From contig FTLJ01000619.1 in assembly GCA_900155495.1 (NCBI GenBank), forward strand, positions 1-64,000: 64,000 nt of DNA. Direction: 5' to 3'. Within the stretch, counting starts at the first letter, position 1; every line of letters begins with the position of its first letter. The notes beneath the pieces are model-generated. The model saw only the letters and a program-made list of their open reading frames with translations, was not told the DNA's origin and did not search any database. The DNA is from Porogramme epimiltina. Lineage: Eukaryota > Basidiomycota > Agaricomycetes > Polyporales > Polyporaceae. The position numbers and the translations under genes were made by a program. This document shows, one piece after another, positions 39,073-49,643 of the stretch.

Positions 39073-40428
39073 ATGGCCTCTTTTCTTCATGCGCTCTTCC
39101 CGATTCATAGTGACAAGCACGCCCACGAAGATGACGCAGTGCATAAACAGGAGGAACAGCGACCACTGTCGCCTTTCGACGATCTGTCCGCGTCTGTCCT
39201 CGGTTCCCCCTTTCTTATCACCTCAGACCTACCTCCGATCGACGCAGACATGGCGTATGCACCTAACGGATCCGCTAGCAGCATGAAGATTGATAACGAT
39301 GTCGCTGCTAGGACAGAGATGGAGGCCGTGGATGACGCATTCGCTTCCGCCGTGCACCCGCCGAAGGACCAGGAAGATGCTCAAACGCGCGACATGCTGC
39401 AGCAGATTCTGGATACGCAGGCGCGGATGCTGGAGGAACTCCCAGACGCAATGCGTAAGAGTGAGTGAACCTCATACTCTCGTGGTCTTTATTTCTTACT
39501 GGTCGTGAATAGGTGAACGTGCCGCACTCGATGCTATTGCTGCTCAACGCGACACATATGAGGCCACTATTCGCGATATGGCTGACGGTGAGCTCCGTTA
39601 CGCTCAAAATTTCTTACGGTCAGCTAATGCGTGCAATAATAGCTTGGCGTGCGGATTGCGAACAGCGTAAGCAAGAGACCATTGACGCAGTCAAGGCCAC
39701 CGCGAACGATCAGATCCCGTACAACGTTCAAGGCGTAGGCTATTACCTCTCCCTTTGCTTTGCTCCGTATTCTCACTATTAGTATTAGTATCTCGACGAG
39801 TTTTGCCGGTCGTTAACGACAGAAGCTCGTATGTTGTTGAGTGAAGTTGGTAAGCTCCGTGAGGACAAGAGGAACCTCGAATTGTGAGTATTCCCATCGT
39901 CCCATTGACCTATTGTGAACCCCGTGAAATAGCCAAATCGGGGAACTCCTCACGTTCAAGTTAAAGTACGGCCCTAGTGGCGAGTTCGATCCCAGTTGGT
40001 GAGTAATGTTTAAACCTCATGGCCCGGGGCAACGTGCTAAGACGTGTTCGCAGGAGACACGCTATGACCCGTGTGCCTACCGAAGCTGCTCCTGCCCAGG
40101 AGCCCGCGCCGGTTGAGCCAGAGCCCGAGGTTCCTCAGCAGGCTCCCAGCGGATGGAGGACAATCCACCCCAGGGGCTCTCGCCACTCGGGACGGACTGC
40201 TCCGCCCCCGCCCCCGACTGTTCCCGAAGTTGTTCCTCCTGCACAATCTTGGGCGACATGGCAACGTAAGTGCCTTTGAGTGCTCCCCGCGAATGAGCGT
40301 GTTCTAATATTGCTCCAGCGAACCCCGCGTTCCAGCCTCCGTTCCAACCCGTCGGGCACCTCCTTGCGCCGCCCTCGGTGAGCTCAGGTCTCTTTGGACC
40401 TCGACCTCCTCGTGATGCTCTTCCCTAG
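39073..40428 (+). CDS. New gene from a duplicated 3' end of the giant gene (345 aa)
   Basis: Join 39073-39460, 39513-39587, 39643-39734, 39789-39883, 39933-39998, 40054-40265, 40319-40428. From about codon 101 (DAQTRDMLQQILDTQARMLEE) it follows exons 10 (end) to 16 of the neighbouring giant gene. Exon lengths 75, 92, 95 and 66 are identical, and the last two differ by 9 nt each, so phase is kept. A stretch coding EQAASKAEL in the parent is missing. The first 100 codons (MASFLHALFPIHSDKHAHED...) have no counterpart in the parent and are of unknown origin. The copy lacks the PH domain and RS tracts and keeps only the coiled-coil/SGEFDPSW module, so it could bind the same partners or the parent itself. 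No stop or frameshift is seen. Confidence 0.85.
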
Positions 40429-41096
40429 GAATAAGGAATAGAAGTTGGACAGATCACGACTCTACGGCCCGTCACAATGTCTCATACTGCTTACGACTCC
40501 ATGTCGCTGTTTTATTACCAACTGTTGCGTTTCGCCCATACACGTTGCTTGCTCTCTGCTTAGGTTGTATACTGTATGCAGAAAACCTGATATGATCTGT
40601 GTACCCACCGACCGGATACACCGCATTGCACAAGTTTCTACCAGAGCTGGAAGTTCCTCAACAGGCTGAGGACTCCCATGGGCGGGTGGAGAACAATCAA
40701 TTCACCCCCGGGACTCGCACCGCTCTAGTAGACGGATGCAGGCTATTGCTTTGCCCCGTGCACAAATATTATGATGAGTCTCGCCTCAGAAAGGAACTAC
40801 TTAAAGAAGTGTACGTACATTAGGTAGCATGCCTTGGCTGTAGATGTTGTCGAGTGGCCGCCCATACTCGCGGCCATCCACCGTTGTGCGACGAAATGAC
40901 CTTGTGGCCAATAGGGCGCTTACCCCATATGGCGATCGGCGTGGGCGCTTGCAACTTTTCCTCTCCCGCCACCTGCCTGCCCTACTCCTCGCTCGCCGGA
41001 CCTGCTTTCCTTTGCTCGTCTGCTGCACTATTTCTTCCTAGGTTTACCTAGGCGTCCACAAAATTTTACTCGGTGTCAACCCATCTTTCCGGGAAA
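40429..41096. other. Spacer with duplicated flank, upstream of SURF6
   Basis: Contains the second copy of the giant-gene 3' flank (40440-40580 and about 40940-40975) and the exon-15 relic. The remaining 120 nt are the SURF6 leader. Confidence 0.55.
40565..40745 (+). pseudogene. Third, decayed copy of exon 15 of the giant gene
   Basis: The string beginning AGAAAACCTGATATGATCTG (about 40579) aligns with exon 15 of the parent (AAACCCGCTATGACCTGTGT); GTACCCACCGA, GAAGTTCCTCAACAGGCT and GACGGATGCAGGC also match in order, with a gap and several changes. The reading frame is broken. No other exon of this copy is visible. Confidence 0.7.
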
Positions 41097-42670
41097 ATGC
41101 CGACAGAAACCGCGGTGCTGCAACAGTCCCTTGAAAAACATAACGAGGCGTTCGAATCGCTCCTCAAGCTCATACCTGCAAAGTATTATCTTGTGCAGGA
41201 CGATGCTGAAGCGCAGGTAAACTCAGCTTCACTGTGAGCGCGGCGTTTTCCAGTGGCTAACATGTCGTATAGTACGCCTCCAAGTACCAAAAGAACAGCA
41301 AGAAGCAGAAGGCTCCCAAACAGGCCATCAAGGAGGCCTCGAAGAAAGCCAAGAGAGACAAGGTTCGCCTGTCGCATTCTCGCCTCACTGCGCTTCTCCT
41401 CATTCGTTCTCCGCATCGCACCCTAGCTCGATCCTGCCAACAACAAAACCGTGCTCGACATCCAGAGCGAAGCCCTCGCCGCGCAGGCGAGCACGAAAGC
41501 GAAGGGCAAGCGCAAGGCAGCCGCCCTAGACGCAGACGACTCGAACGACGACTCGGACGCGATGCACCTGGACGCGCCCATGTCGGACTCGGAAGACGAG
41601 GACGGGGAGGAAGGCGGAGCGGGCATGGACGTCGACCGCGAAGACGGCGAGGACGACGACGCGCTGCCGGTGCCCATGCCCGCGTCTGGCGGCATTCAGG
41701 CGCTGCGGGACAAGCTGCACGCGCGCATGGCGCAGCTGAGGCAGAGGGGCCGTGGGGCTGCGGGCGCGGGCGAGGCGGGGAGCAGGGACGAGCTGCTGGA
41801 GGAGCGGCGGCAGCAGCGCGCGGCGATGCGGGAGCGGCGGCGGAAGGAGACGAAGGAGAAGATACGGCGCGAGGAGGAGCGGAGGGGCAAGGGCAAGGAG
41901 AAGGGCAAGGAGAAAGAGAAGGAAAAGCAGGTGAAGGGGCCGCAAACGAAGGTGCGTTCTCACATTTGCGTTCTCGTCAAGGAGGCTCCTGTGTACTCAC
42001 GCGCGAGCGCAGACGCAATTGCTTGTCCCGGACAATGGGAAGGCGGGGTCACATCATGACCCCAAGTCAAAATTCGCGTCCATTGCGTTCTCGACCGTCT
42101 CTGCGGGCGACGCTTCGACCTCCGCGCAGGCCCAGGCGAAAGCAAAAGCAAAGAAGTCTCTTCCTACCACTGCGTCGAATCCAACGCAGGCCCTCGCCCA
42201 GCTCGCAGCGCACAAGGAGAAGCTCGCCGCGCTACCGGAAGCTGAACGTGCGGCGAGGGCGGAGCGAGAGAAGTGGGAGAAGGCTGGAGCACGGGTGGAC
42301 GGCGTGAAGGTCCATGATGATGAGGGGCGGTTGAAGAAGGCGGTAAAGCGGAAGGAGAAGCAGAAGACGAAGAGTAAAAAGTCGTGGTGCGTATTCACCC
42401 CTATCCTCGTTAATGCCTTCGCAGCCCTTTGCATGCACTCTTTTCGTCGGATTGTATTCTGAACCTCTTCTCAGGGACGAGCGGAAAGAGCAGGTTGCGA
42501 CGTCCATGGCCGCACGGCAAAAGAAACGCACGGACAACATTGCGGCACGGGCGGAGCGGCGGAATGACAAGCGGAAAGGGGTCAAGACGAAGCCCAAGGA
42601 CAAAGGTCGCCCTGGCTTCGAGGGCAAGTCGTTCGGGAAGGGAAAGACGAAGGATAAGAGCAAAAAGTGA
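41097..42670 (+). CDS. RRP14: SURF6/Rrp14 nucleolar ribosome-biogenesis protein
   Basis: Join 41097-41216, 41273-41362, 41427-41951, 42013-42386, 42475-42670; 434 aa. It opens with the N-terminal Rrp14 element ([20 protein letters not shown]), has an acidic central stretch ([20 protein letters not shown]), then the basic SURF6 domain: [44 protein letters not shown] and the terminal [18 protein letters not shown]. Known members act in the nucleolus in 60S and 40S pre-ribosome assembly. Lysine-rich runs near 41900-41940 and at the C-terminus are nuclear/nucleolar targeting signals in style. A decayed copy of its last exon lies at 45860-46117. Confidence 0.9.
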
Positions 42671-43921
42671 TGCGCTGAGTGGATCTTAACTTGTCTACGA
42701 CGTTGCTCCTTCTACCATTTGCTCTCTTTCCCCACAACCACATCCTAGTCTGCTTGTGTGTCGAGAGCTTGCCGTGCTTGTCAATTGAGCGGGATGCCGA
42801 GAGTGTCGCTTCGTTATCCTTCAGTCATCTGCATCTTATCTAAGGAGGCGTCCTACCTTGTTGAGACCCAACACTGACCGCTACTAGCTTATGTTACCTA
42901 ACAGGCGTTAGACGCACTCATTGAAAGAGCTCCGGAGGTGCCTTGCTTCAATTCGGCTACGCGTCGTCACCGTGCCCAGAAACGCTGTGGCCTCAACGCC
43001 CCCCATCTGCTCCCAGTAGCATACGGTCCCATACGCGCCGCAGAGAGGCACGTTCCTTCTGCGAGCCGGAGGGGCCGCTCACGCGGGTAACACTCAATCG
43101 CAGCCAAAGCAGTTCCGGTCCGCACGCCACTGCTACCCCTGTCACCTCGGCGCGTATGGCGCTGTAGCTGCGGGTGGCATTGTGCGGTATGACGGCCCAT
43201 CGCTATCACGGCCACGCTCGGGCAGAAGACGCGCTTATCATGAACCGTGGAAAACCAACGCTAGACAATCATCGTGTTCCATTTCTATGTGCGTATGATT
43301 GTCACTTCGAGTTTGACTTCGAGCTTATTTTCAATAGCTACCACAAAGAACATCATTTGTTTTGCATTCCAATGAGGATCGCTCAGCTCAGCTCACGGTA
43401 CGTCTATAGTAACCAACATATCTTGCGCCCACAACTGAGATGAGACTCAGGGAATACGGAAAAAGATACGTCGGGCAGTTCCTGTGGCGTCTCCGTTACC
43501 TCCGATAGAAATAGTTGTCGAAGAACAGTCTTCTAGAAGACGTAGTAAGGGGCAAAGCCATCGTTCGAAGGCTACAATTGAGGTTCCAAGCTGTGTGGCA
43601 TCTGATCGCTGACATCTCTTTGCTCTTCCCCGGCCATGCTCCCACCTAGAAACATATCCGGCTGGGCCTCGACGTGAGTTCGCCATGTGTTGTTCTACCC
43701 CCTAACACGAGTCTCGTGCCACCGTGCCATGTTGCGCCGTAGGTGATCTTCTTAGTCTCAAGAACACCGCATTTTATCATACTGTAACGCCGCACAATGG
43801 GGTGCGTCAGTCACCGCTGACGGAACAGTCAATCTACAACATATATAGACCCGCGCTTTTCTCCGGATGTCATCAACCCCAGTTTCGTGTCGTGCACCAG
43901 CCCTATCCCCACGTTGCTGCT
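42671..43921. other. Intergenic region, no gene seen
   Basis: About 1.25 kb between SURF6 and the first DUF6533 gene. Small overlapping frames only; no repeats noticed. Confidence 0.45.
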
Positions 43922-45567
43922 ATGGCCTCCCAAGCTGAAGTCGCTGCTCTGATCGCAGATCAGGACTCCATGTATGCTCACTCACATCTTTGAACCATTA
44001 CATGTACTCACGTCGGTCGTCTCACCTCAAGCGCCACTGCCAACTATTGTAATTTTGCGGTCATAGGTACGCTTGCTCTTATTCTTGCCTTCCCCGAAGG
44101 CTTACGCCGGGTTTGACAAACGCAGCACTGGTCACCTATGAATACTTCATCACCTCCCGTTCCGAAATTCAACTGTTCTGGCGCCGGAAAATCAGACCGC
44201 CTGCTGTATTGTTTTTCCTTAACCGTTACCTCAACTTAACAGCCTGGTGTTTCTACTTCTATACATTCTTCTACGTTCCGGGGTCAAATCAGGTTAGTCT
44301 AGGCTCTCAAAAGTGAAACTATAAGATAGCTAACCCCCCTGAGTAGAGGTATGCTCTCAATGTCAACTCACTACATACACCCCACATCCTCACTCGCCAC
44401 AATGAACCTAGCTGTCAGACCGCGAGTCAGGTTGGAGCATATATTTCTGCACTGCCGGAGCTCAGCTGGGCACGTACGTGCATATTTCTCATATCTGGCG
44501 CCCTGAACATCCTGCTGAACGAACTTACCAAATAGTGTTTTCCGGACTTCGTGCTTTCGCTCTGAGCAGGAACAAGATCTTAGCTCTGGCAATCTTCCTC
44601 TTGTCCTCGGCCTCGTTCGTCCTTAATATGGTAAGCCGCCCTGCCAGCCTTGCGTAGCCATCGCTTTGTATCACAACTGATACACACCTTGGGCAGTATC
44701 GCGCCTCCACGGGAGTCTGTGCTCTCCTCCCGGACCTCGGGTTCAAAAGCTTTTCTACCATCCCAGTAGACATCGCAACAAAGTAAGCTGCGGTGTTCAA
44801 ATAGACTGTTCAAGAACTTGCTGACAATCACTCTGCTTAAGGCGTGCGTGACAAAATTATGCTGCTATTCTGACGCCGCGCTCAACATTTCTCTATTTCG
44901 TCAGTGGTTATCGTGTCGAGGACGTGCCTCATGGGCTCGGACGTGCTCATCATCGGGATCACGTGGTGGACACTCCGTAGCCAAATAAGATCACGAGCCG
45001 ACTTGCAAGGGCAGCGTACTTTGGCGTATGTACTTCTTTACGATGGTAAGGCTTTCATCCCCATTTCATCAGTCGTATGGATCACTGAACACCGCCCCTC
45101 ACAGGAACGATATACTTCGTGTGAGCCTACCCCTCTTTCCGTACATATCTTTGAGCAGCTCAGTGAGGCTATCCAGTGTGCTCGCCGTCTTAAACGCCCT
45201 CCACCTGTGTCTCAGTTTGATCTCGGTGCGTCTCCCTATAAAGACCTCTGCATCTCTGCTTTACACACAGCCCTTATTCTTCAAACAGGCTGAAACACCC
45301 TTCCAGCCCGGGCCCAGCTACGTAACGAGGTTCACAGATCCGTGCGTCGTAATATCCATACTGCTCCTGGCCGACAAAGCTTAACTCGTGTCCCACAGGC
45401 TCACGTCGATCCTCGTCTCCCGTTTTCTGCTCCACCTCCAGGCTGTCCGACATAGCGCGGAAAGGGGAGGCTTGTCGGAGCCGGTATCGACTCCAGGCAC
45501 TGATGCTCGTGAGAGCCATCGGCTCGCTCAATGCGCACGTCAGCGCGGGGGACTTCGCCCAAGCTGA
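43922..45567 (+). CDS. DUF6533-family multi-pass membrane protein, copy 1 (308 aa)
   Basis: Exons 43922-43971, 44032-44066, 44126-44292, 44347-44348 (2 nt), 44412-44473, 44536-44630, 44697-44782, 44842-44843 (2 nt), 44905-45045, 45105-45120, 45177-45225, 45289-45341, 45399-45567. The family block ALVTYEYFITSRSEIQLFW followed by AVLFFLNRYLNL is visible near the N-terminus. About seven hydrophobic segments follow, including FSGLRAFALSRNKILALAIF and LAVLNALHLCLSLIS, and a short loop GPSYVTRFTDP. The family is common in Agaricomycetes and has no known function; a 7-TM receptor-like role is often supposed. Near the C-terminus the frame seems shifted after about 45500: the +1 frame gives an acidic tail (AGDFAQAEIENDEDG) that resembles copy 2 better, so the last 20 residues may be altered by an indel. 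Confidence 0.8.
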
Positions 45568-45679
45568 GATCGAAAACGACGAAGACGGCGTTGGCAAATG
45601 TGCCGCCAGCCTCTGAGAGATACTAGGGAGGCTCCCACAGGAACTATCCCTTCCGCTAGACGAACGGCCTTCCGCCCAA

Positions 45680-45855
45680 TAGGTACAGACCCAATGATAT
45701 CTTGCAATGCATTCGGCGGGTGGTCTAGGATAGCACAACAGAGAGGAAAGCGACAGTGGCGAGCATGATAAAACCAGTAGGAGGGCAGAACAAGCATAAA
45801 GGCGTCACGGAATGGGTGTCCGTATTTGGCATAACAGAGGGTAGCGTAGTCATCC
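45680..45855. repeat. Duplicated flank, unit A
   Basis: About 175 nt closely similar to 49468-49643. Shared landmarks include CAATAGGTACAG, GATAGCACAACAG, GGAAAGCGACAG, AAGCATAAAGGCGTCACGGAATG and CAGAGGGTA.CGTAGTC. The similarity stops after GTAGTC in both places. Confidence 0.85.
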
Positions 45856-45859
45856 TTCT

Positions 45860-46117
45860 TGCCCTTTGCTTTCGCAATCCTTTTTGTCGCGCTGTCTTCT
45901 GGACCTTTCCTCAAGGACGAGCGGAAAGAGCAGCTTGCGACGCCTACGGCCGCGCGGCAAAAGAAACGCGCGGACAACATTGCGGCACGGGCGGAGCTGC
46001 GGAACGACAAGCGGAAAGGGGTCAAGACGAAGCCCAAGGACGAGAGGCGTCCTGGCTTCGAAGTTCGAAGATAAAACGTTTGGGAAGGGAAAGACGAAGG
46101 ATAAGGGCAAGAAGTGA
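45860..46117 (+). pseudogene. Decayed copy of the SURF6 last intron and exon
   Basis: From about 45912 the sequence follows the last SURF6 exon (42475-42670) almost base for base: [28 protein letters not shown] and [16 protein letters not shown] are readable. The upstream intron is also copied (CCTTTGC...TTTTCGTCG-like). The acceptor CAG has become CAA, and a short insertion after GFE shifts the frame, so it cannot act as this exon. There is no start or upstream exon. Confidence 0.85.
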
Positions 46118-47217
46118 TACGTTATGCAGTTCTAAACATAATCACGACCGCTTCTATCATCCCCTCGTCTTCGTCCATAATTTTAGTGTTTGGTACAACT
46201 TACTTTCGGCACAGGTGTTGATAAGTACTACTACCACATGGGTATTGGCCGCGGGAGAACCGTGGTTAGGAACAGGAGATAACGCGCTCGGGACGCTCAA
46301 CGAGATGCGCGGTCTCAACTGTGGTTGTCCATTTCTCATTGCACCGGTTTGTGTCATTCGACAACCCATGTGGTAAACCTACTCCGCTCAATGACTCACG
46401 GAGGGGTTTTGATTTCAGATGTAAGTTCACTGCTTCAGAGCGAGATCAGATCTTCCTTCGCACCAGATCGAGTAGACGACGGAAAGCTGTTCTTGCATAC
46501 TAGCAGATGTTGGGGTGTTAACTCTGTTGACAGTGCTGCATATCATGTCGGTACCATATCTCAAACTGTAGCCCTGTGAGTTTGCGAGTGAATGAGGGAT
46601 CCCAGGTACCCATTGATTTGCGACTACGGTGCCGGGCGTACCGTTCATCCATCCTCCGATTGAGATCACCATCTTCCTTGTGGACTACTAGATCGAAAAG
46701 CCGCTTGTCCCTGGCTCATCTCACATCCGACGCATGACACCACAGCACAGGACAGTTTATCCCACCCATGACACACTCTCTCGCTGCCTCCAAACTCTCT
46801 TACTGTAGAAAGGTCAAGATCCCAAAAGATGGAGGATTCGTGGTCCAAGGGGAGTAGAATAGATTGATAGAGACGCGTACCTTAACTTTATCACACTACA
46901 GCTCACTGCCATTGCATTCTCCGGCACCCCTCAGACGGTGGGGCTATGAACGGCGCTCTGCGTGAGGAGCGTCGACGTCTCATCGGTGGGCTCAGATATC
47001 ATTGCGGCATAGACACTCGGCGATGACTGACACGCTTCGGAGATATCAGTTCAAGAAGTTCAGGAAAATATCTCCCGGACACGGGTGTCCTTCCGATTAC
47101 TTCCTTGATCCGCCTCGGTTTATGGTTCAATTGCCTTTAAGCCCCCCATCGCGTATATGTTGCACACCCAGACTCTGAGTGTACGAGCAGCCCACCCGAT
47201 CCTCGTTACTAGTGAAG

Positions 47218-48980
47218 ATGCTATCTCAGGCAGACATATCAACAATAGCTGAGGACTACAACTCTTTGTAGGTTTTGCCTCGTCTCTAGTATACCTCCGC
47301 AGATGCCAATACTAATGCCTTACCGCGCCCAAGTATCACAGGAAGCTATCTTCGAGTTGTTGTCACTAGTAAGTACGTTACCAATACCTTGACTCATGCA
47401 CATTGACCCTAGGGAGTCGATCTCATCTATCCAAAATTCGACAGCATTGTTGACATACGAATACCTTATCACCTCTCATGCCGAGATACAACTCTTTTGG
47501 TGTCACAAATTCAAACCTGCCGCTGCCTTGTTCTTCGCCAATCGGTACCTCAGCCTGTTCAACTGGTGGTTTCTATTCTACTTTTTTAATTCTCCCGAGC
47601 CGCTCTCGGTGCAGGTTCGTCTATTCCCTTTAAAGTCGAACTTCTGGAGATACTGATCGTCCGTTAGAGGTAAACACACGCACCACTACCCACTGTTCCA
47701 CTCGCATTGATATGCCGTGTGACGTGCAGTTGCTCAACGCTGGCCAAGATTGCCGTTTTCATCGATGCAACACCTGAGGTCATCTGGGCATGTATGTGCA
47801 TACTTTCTAATCCGGGTGTTACAAATCATATTATTCACGTCTCGATCAGTATTTTCCGCCCTCCGCGCCTTTGCATTGAGCAGAAGCAAGCCGCTGGCTC
47901 TACTTGTCTTCCTCTTATCCTCTGTCTCATTTGGGGCTAATTTGGTACGCTGCTGTCGGGACTCGACATCCCACGTTGTGCGAGGTGACATATTTTACCG
48001 CCAATGTACAACAGTATCGGTCCAGCACATTTACTTGTGCTATTTTGCCTCTTTTCGGACTCCAGGCCATCCCACTCAGCTCTGCTGATATCGCAACAAA
48101 GTGAGTCGCAGATATGTTGCGTAGATTTCCCTCCCGCTGTTGCTCACACAACGAACAAATAGATGTTTGCAGCAGGATTTCAATGCGTGACAATACTTTA
48201 CTAACAAGTCTCGATATTCTAGTGGTCATATCGTCAAGAACGTGTCTCATGGGTGCAGATACCATCCTGATCGCGGTTACGTGGCGTAATTTAGGAAGTC
48301 AAAGGAGAGCAGGGAGGGATCTCGGGACAAGTTCCCTGGGGGATATCCTCTTGTACGATGGTGAGCTTTTCTTGTCTCATAAATACCATATCCTCGATTA
48401 CTGAGCAACTGTTGTACTAGGAATAGTGTACTTTGTGTGAGTTAATTTATTCTGTAGTAAACGCGACATAGCACTATAATGAAATGTTGTGCAGGGTTCT
48501 CGCCATCCTCAACATGCTCCACCTATGCCTGAGCTTACTTTCTGTGAGTATTTCACCGCCTACTCTATCTATCGTCTTACGCGGTATTATATTCATTGCA
48601 GACCGACAATCCTCTGGATCCTGGGCCCAGCTATGTGACATCTTTCACAGACCCGTGCGTTCTAGTTTTTTTCTGAAAGTCTAAATTTCTGAGCCCCTTA
48701 CAGGATCACGTCCATCTTAGTCTCTCGCTTCCTTCTCCACCTTCAAGCCGCCAGCCAACTGGCTGCTCGCGGAGGAATATATGAATCGCTATCTATGGGC
48801 GGTGGACATAACTCGCTCGTATTTGTGAGGGGCGTCAGCTCTCTTGGTGCACGCATCGAGCCCGAAGATTTCATAGACGGGATCGAGGATTATGAACACG
48901 ACGACGGAGAAGCGAGAGTCTGTCCTGAAGGTATGGGGGATGATTTGGACGCGGACGGCTCGGCGTCCTTTGAACTTTGA
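47218..48980 (+). CDS. DUF6533-family multi-pass membrane protein, copy 2 (344 aa)
   Basis: Exons 47218-47267, 47334-47368, 47445-47614, 47668-47669 (2 nt), 47730-47791, 47850-47944, 48015-48100, 48163-48164 (2 nt), 48223-48360, 48421-48436, 48495-48543, 48602-48654, 48704-48980. Exon lengths match copy 1 exactly or differ by 3 nt, apart from the last exon. Family block: LLTYEYLITSHAEIQLFW then ALFFANRYLSLFNWWF; later FSALRAFALSRSKPLALLVF, LAILNMLHLCLSLLS and GPSYVTSFTDP. The C-terminal tail is cytosolic in style, with an acidic stretch (DYEHDDGEARVCPEG) and end SASFEL. No lesion seen. It probably arose by tandem duplication with copy 1; the proteins have diverged considerably, so the event is not recent. 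Confidence 0.82.
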
Positions 48981-49039
48981 TTGTGGAAGACTAGAGAAGT
49001 TTATCGGGTTAAGGAGTTGGGTCATGGGCCGTCGATTGC

Positions 49040-49170
49040 CAAACAGCTACGTGTAAGTCGATGTTCTGCTCTCTACTCTCTTCACTATAACACTGATATT
49101 TTGGCTGCGCATAAGGTGCACCTCTATCCTCGTATATCTCTGCATCCGGATTGACAGGCTGTGGTCACTG
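49040..49170 (+). pseudogene. Probable third DUF6533 remnant (last two exons)
   Basis: CAGCTACGTG is followed by a donor-like GTAAGT, an AT-rich gap and then GTGCACCTCTATCCTCG, which parallels CCCAGCTACGTAACG...GCTCACGTCGATCCTCG of copy 1. The similarity fades after about 49160. This is weak on its own, but it is followed by the same flank repeat that follows copy 1. Confidence 0.4.
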
Positions 49171-49467
49171 CATTCCTCCCAATATCCGTCGAATCCCTCA
49201 GCCGTATTGTACAAAAAAGTCATCACGCGTGTCCTATCATTTACGTTTGTTTTGCATCTTGACCATTTCTCGAAACATTCATAGTGGTTATCGAGATAAA
49301 GTATACAGAAAGACCTGTTTATTTGATGCTCTGGCTTGTTGCTTCTTGTACATGTATATCTTGTGGGATGCGAACTCAGCGAATTCGATATGTTTCTGGT
49401 GATGCTACAGAGGCTCAAGGTCCTTGCAGGGCCGATCTTTCTGGTGATTAGCATGAGAGACCTCCCG

Positions 49468-49643
49468 TTCAATAGGTACAGCACCGGTGACATGCAATAC
49501 ATTCAGCAAGCGGTCTAAGATAGCACAACAGGGAGGAAAGCGACAGCAACGAGCACGATAAAACGAACAGGAGGGAAGAATAAGCATAAAGGCGTCACGG
49601 AATGAGTGTCCGTATTCGGTGTAACAGAGGGTATCGTAGTCGC
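49468..49643. repeat. Duplicated flank, unit B
   Basis: Second copy of the 45680-45855 block. It ends at CGTAGTC directly beside the SCC3 3' end (stop at 49649-49651). Confidence 0.85.

Larger units (their letters stand above)
45568..47217. other. Spacer with duplicated flank and a SURF6 exon relic
   Basis: About 1.65 kb. It contains the flank repeat (45680-45855) and the SURF6 relic (45860-46117). From 46118 to 47217 I see nothing that codes or repeats. Confidence 0.5.
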
